Below are positions 5,341 to 5,433 of a DNA stretch of 5,433 bases, piece after piece (position 1 is the first letter of the stretch; each line of letters begins with the position of its first letter). This stretch comes from an uncultured bacterium (GTDB taxonomy: Bacteria > Bacillota_I > Bacilli_A > RF39 > UBA660). The stretch covers positions 1-5,433 of the forward strand of contig CASEKZ010000032.1 of the NCBI GenBank assembly GCA_949288625.1, in the 5' to 3' direction. Made by a program: the position numbers and the translations under genes. The notes beneath the pieces are model-generated. The model did not search any database. It was given only the letters and a program-made list of their open reading frames with translations, and had not been told where the DNA came from.

Positions 5341-5433
5341 ATGAAAAAGATGAATGTAATAGTAGTTTTTAATAAAGACATGAGTAAAACTTTGATGTGT
5401 AAAAGAACAAAAGAACCATATAAAGGTATGTAT
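5341..5433 (+). CDS. NUDIX hydrolase, N-terminal part only (cut by window end)
   Basis: The frame is open from ATG 5341 to the window's edge, 31 codons. The product begins MKKMNVIVVFNKDM and continues LMCKRTKEPYKGMY. This is the usual first strand and substrate-side segment of small NUDIX proteins (8-oxo-dGTP diphosphatase or MutT-like), just before the expected Gly-rich entry to the NUDIX box. The catalytic box itself lies beyond the window, so the activity cannot be confirmed and the substrate is unknown. Met4 (5350) is an alternative start. No Shine-Dalgarno-like sequence precedes either ATG. The gene has its own promoter and lies after the terminator, so it is probably separate from the prfB-ftsEX operon. 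Confidence 0.72.
   Translation, partial: MKKMNVIVVFNKDMSKTLMCKRTKEPYKGMY

Overview
The window is AT-rich DNA from a low-GC Gram-positive bacterium, most likely an uncultured Bacilli/Erysipelotrichia-type or related Firmicute. Three things support this: the A/T-ending codon use, the AGGTGA and AAAGGAG-type ribosome binding sites, and a gene order (prfB, YitT-family gene, ftsE, ftsX) that matches the Bacillus subtilis prfB-yvjA-(cccB)-ftsE-ftsX neighbourhood. UGA is a true stop codon here. The window encodes release factor 2, which reads UGA, and that gene carries the UGA-dependent frameshift. This argues against the UGA=Trp code of Mycoplasma and Spiroplasma.

Positions 1-468 contain no convincing gene. 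They hold a perfect 14-bp inverted repeat (13-58), a startless open frame on the minus strand (80-298), a rho-independent terminator pointing right (about 309-345), and one or two promoters leading into prfB. Positions 469-5258 form one tight plus-strand operon. It begins with prfB, which is split by the classic +1 programmed frameshift at CTT-TGA-C (532-538), so its first 22 codons lie in a different frame from the rest. It continues with a YitT-family membrane protein (1564-2469), ftsE (2496-3194), ftsX (3181-4080) and a secreted coiled-coil M23 endopeptidase (4077-5258). Three of the four junctions overlap, two of them as ATGA, so translational coupling is likely. A hairpin terminator overlaps the last stop codon. 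A new promoter (5295-5323) then drives a NUDIX hydrolase gene that runs off the window's end.

Functionally, FtsE (ATPase) and FtsX (membrane subunit) form the transporter-like complex that gates a peptidoglycan hydrolase outside the cell during wall growth or division. The last gene of the operon is the obvious partner. It has a PcsB/CwlO/EnvC-like coiled-coil region joined to a LytM (M23) domain whose metal ligands all appear intact. RF2 production is autoregulated through the frameshift. I see no mobile element, CRISPR array, tRNA or rRNA. The most notable points are the domain make-up of the FtsEX partner, the RF2-dependent ATGA junctions inside the prfB operon, and the unexplained 300 bp at the left edge.
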